NCBI GenBank assembly: GCA_016839805.1 | Contig: JAEOTO010000031.1 | Span: 168,322 to 232,321 of the forward strand | Direction: 5' to 3' | From: Candidatus Hermodarchaeota archaeon | GTDB lineage: Archaea > Asgardarchaeota > Hermodarchaeia > Hermodarchaeales > Hermodarchaeaceae | DNA: 64,000 bases | Shown here: piece after piece, positions 63,386 through 64,000 of the stretch | Numbering within the stretch: position 1 is the stretch's first letter | Layout: the number at the start of each line of letters is the position of its first letter | Made by a program: the position numbers and the translations under genes | Notes under the pieces: generated by a model | Told to the model about the DNA's origin: nothing | Database searches by the model: none | The model's input: only the letters and a program-made list of their open reading frames with translations

Positions 63386-63610
63386 TTAGAATGGTAAGAG
63401 CGGAGCCAGGAAGAATGCGAAGAGCCAGGCAAAGATGAGATGGATGATAAACGCTAGTATGGCGACTATTAAGGCACCAATACACCCTGTTTGGAAATAG
63501 TACCTAATGACGAGTAGGTAGGCAATGAAGATTACAAGACCAGCCGCCCACCAAAACGGTGCGAGAAACGCTAGGAAAGCATAATAGAGTAATCTTTTTA
63601 CATCTCCCAT
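63386..63610 (-). CDS. Small membrane protein, two or three helices
   Basis: 74 residues, nearly all hydrophobic: helix at about 8-37 and at about 45-70, with a short loop (YYFQTGCIG). No signature was recognised. A strong terminator lies 5 nt beyond its stop, which supports it being a real expressed gene rather than a chance ORF. It is on the same strand as HflX but separated by the terminator. Confidence 0.7.
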   Translation of the reverse strand: MGDVKRLLYYAFLAFLAPFWWAAGLVIFIAYLLVIRYYFQTGCIGALIVAILAFIIHLIFAWLFAFFLAPLLPF

Positions 63611-64000
63611 TCATAGCTTTGTGCTAATTTATTCAACAAAAACCCCGGAAACCAGTTGATGCGCGCCATAACCAAGCTAAAACACCGAAAACCCCACTTT
63701 AACGCATCTAACCACGCAAAATGAGGAACAAAACCGACTTAATTCCCGAATCCGCAACAACAAAAGCCCGTAGAACCGCTGAAACGTAACGATTATAAGG
63801 CGCCACAACGCACAGTAATACAGCGAGAAAGGTGACAGGAAACTAACCCCCTGTCTCCGGAGGTTACCCCGGGAACAAGCATACTTGGCTTCAACGAGGA
63901 AAAGCCGCAATGCAAGCCTAGAATTTTAAAAACCTCGATATCCCCGCTGGAAATCTGTAGCCACACCTTTCTCCCAGGCGAGTGTGCTTCCCTTTGGGGC
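63611..64000. other. Gene-free end of the window
   Basis: 390 bp without a supported gene. It contains AT-rich parts and a stretch (63815-63880) with short inverted repeats, such as GACAGG with CCTGTC and GGTGA with TTACC. No tRNA, SRP or RNase P consensus was recognised, and the only long ORF here (about 77 codons) has no coding character. Confidence 0.4.

Noticed and set aside
63677..63910. 77-codon ORF on the minus strand
   Set aside because: Biased, no homology and no ribosome-binding site; the region looks non-coding.

Overview
The window is a contiguous chromosomal segment of an archaeon with moderate GC. Archaeal markers are an Alba chromatin protein, a PDCD5-family protein, a class I lysyl-tRNA synthetase, archaeal-type TrmI, a UPF0282 metallo-hydrolase, DUF116 and HflX. 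TATA-box promoters sit about 25 nt before likely transcript starts. No rRNA, tRNA, CRISPR array, transposase or phage gene was recognised. An E2F/DP-like winged helix, a Lys-rich Alba tail, multi-repeat beta-helix and Kelch surface proteins and many zinc-ribbon membrane proteins fit an Asgard-type archaeon, but the lineage is an inference, not shown.

Layout. 0-9 kb: a cut-off threonine dehydratase, TrmI, a radical SAM enzyme, then a membrane-maintenance-like group (two zinc-ribbon membrane paralogues, a helical protein, a CDF transporter fused to a NifX-like domain, an SPFH protein with zinc ribbons). 9-15 kb: secreted, C-terminally anchored surface proteins, with an HTH-RDD regulator between two paralogues. 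15-24 kb: redox, iron and NAD salvage (ferredoxin, peroxiredoxin, nicotinate phosphoribosyltransferase, isochorismatase-family hydrolase, two ferritin-like proteins, hemerythrin, PAS protein). 24-33 kb: metabolic enzymes, Alba, an M28 peptidase, PDCD5 and the E2F-like protein.

33.6-38.8 kb is the most notable part: a complete bacillithiol (BSH) gene set. A transglutaminase-like surface protein overlaps bshC, which converges on bshA; bshA diverges from bshB across a 386-bp region holding a GC-rich, apparently structured stretch that would be the bshA leader or a separate RNA. Bacillithiol is the low-molecular-weight thiol of Firmicutes and a few other bacteria, so a full bshABC set in an archaeal context is unusual. 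A peroxiredoxin and a thioredoxin-reductase-like flavoprotein elsewhere in the window are plausible, unproven partners.

38.8-48 kb: a metallo-hydrolase, a 13-repeat polymer-forming beta-helix protein, a Kelch/FN3 surface protein, and an operon of a winged-helix regulator, two tiny membrane proteins, a flavoprotein and a methyltransferase. 48-64 kb: a transporter, an S9 peptidase, DUF92, a phosphoribosyltransferase, MTA phosphorylase, a short alanyl-tRNA synthetase without the C-terminal domain, a Nudix enzyme, a proline-rich protein, class I LysRS with an eroded KMSKS loop, and HflX. At least eight genes end in a strong hairpin followed by a C/U-rich tract, suggesting a recurrent terminator architecture.
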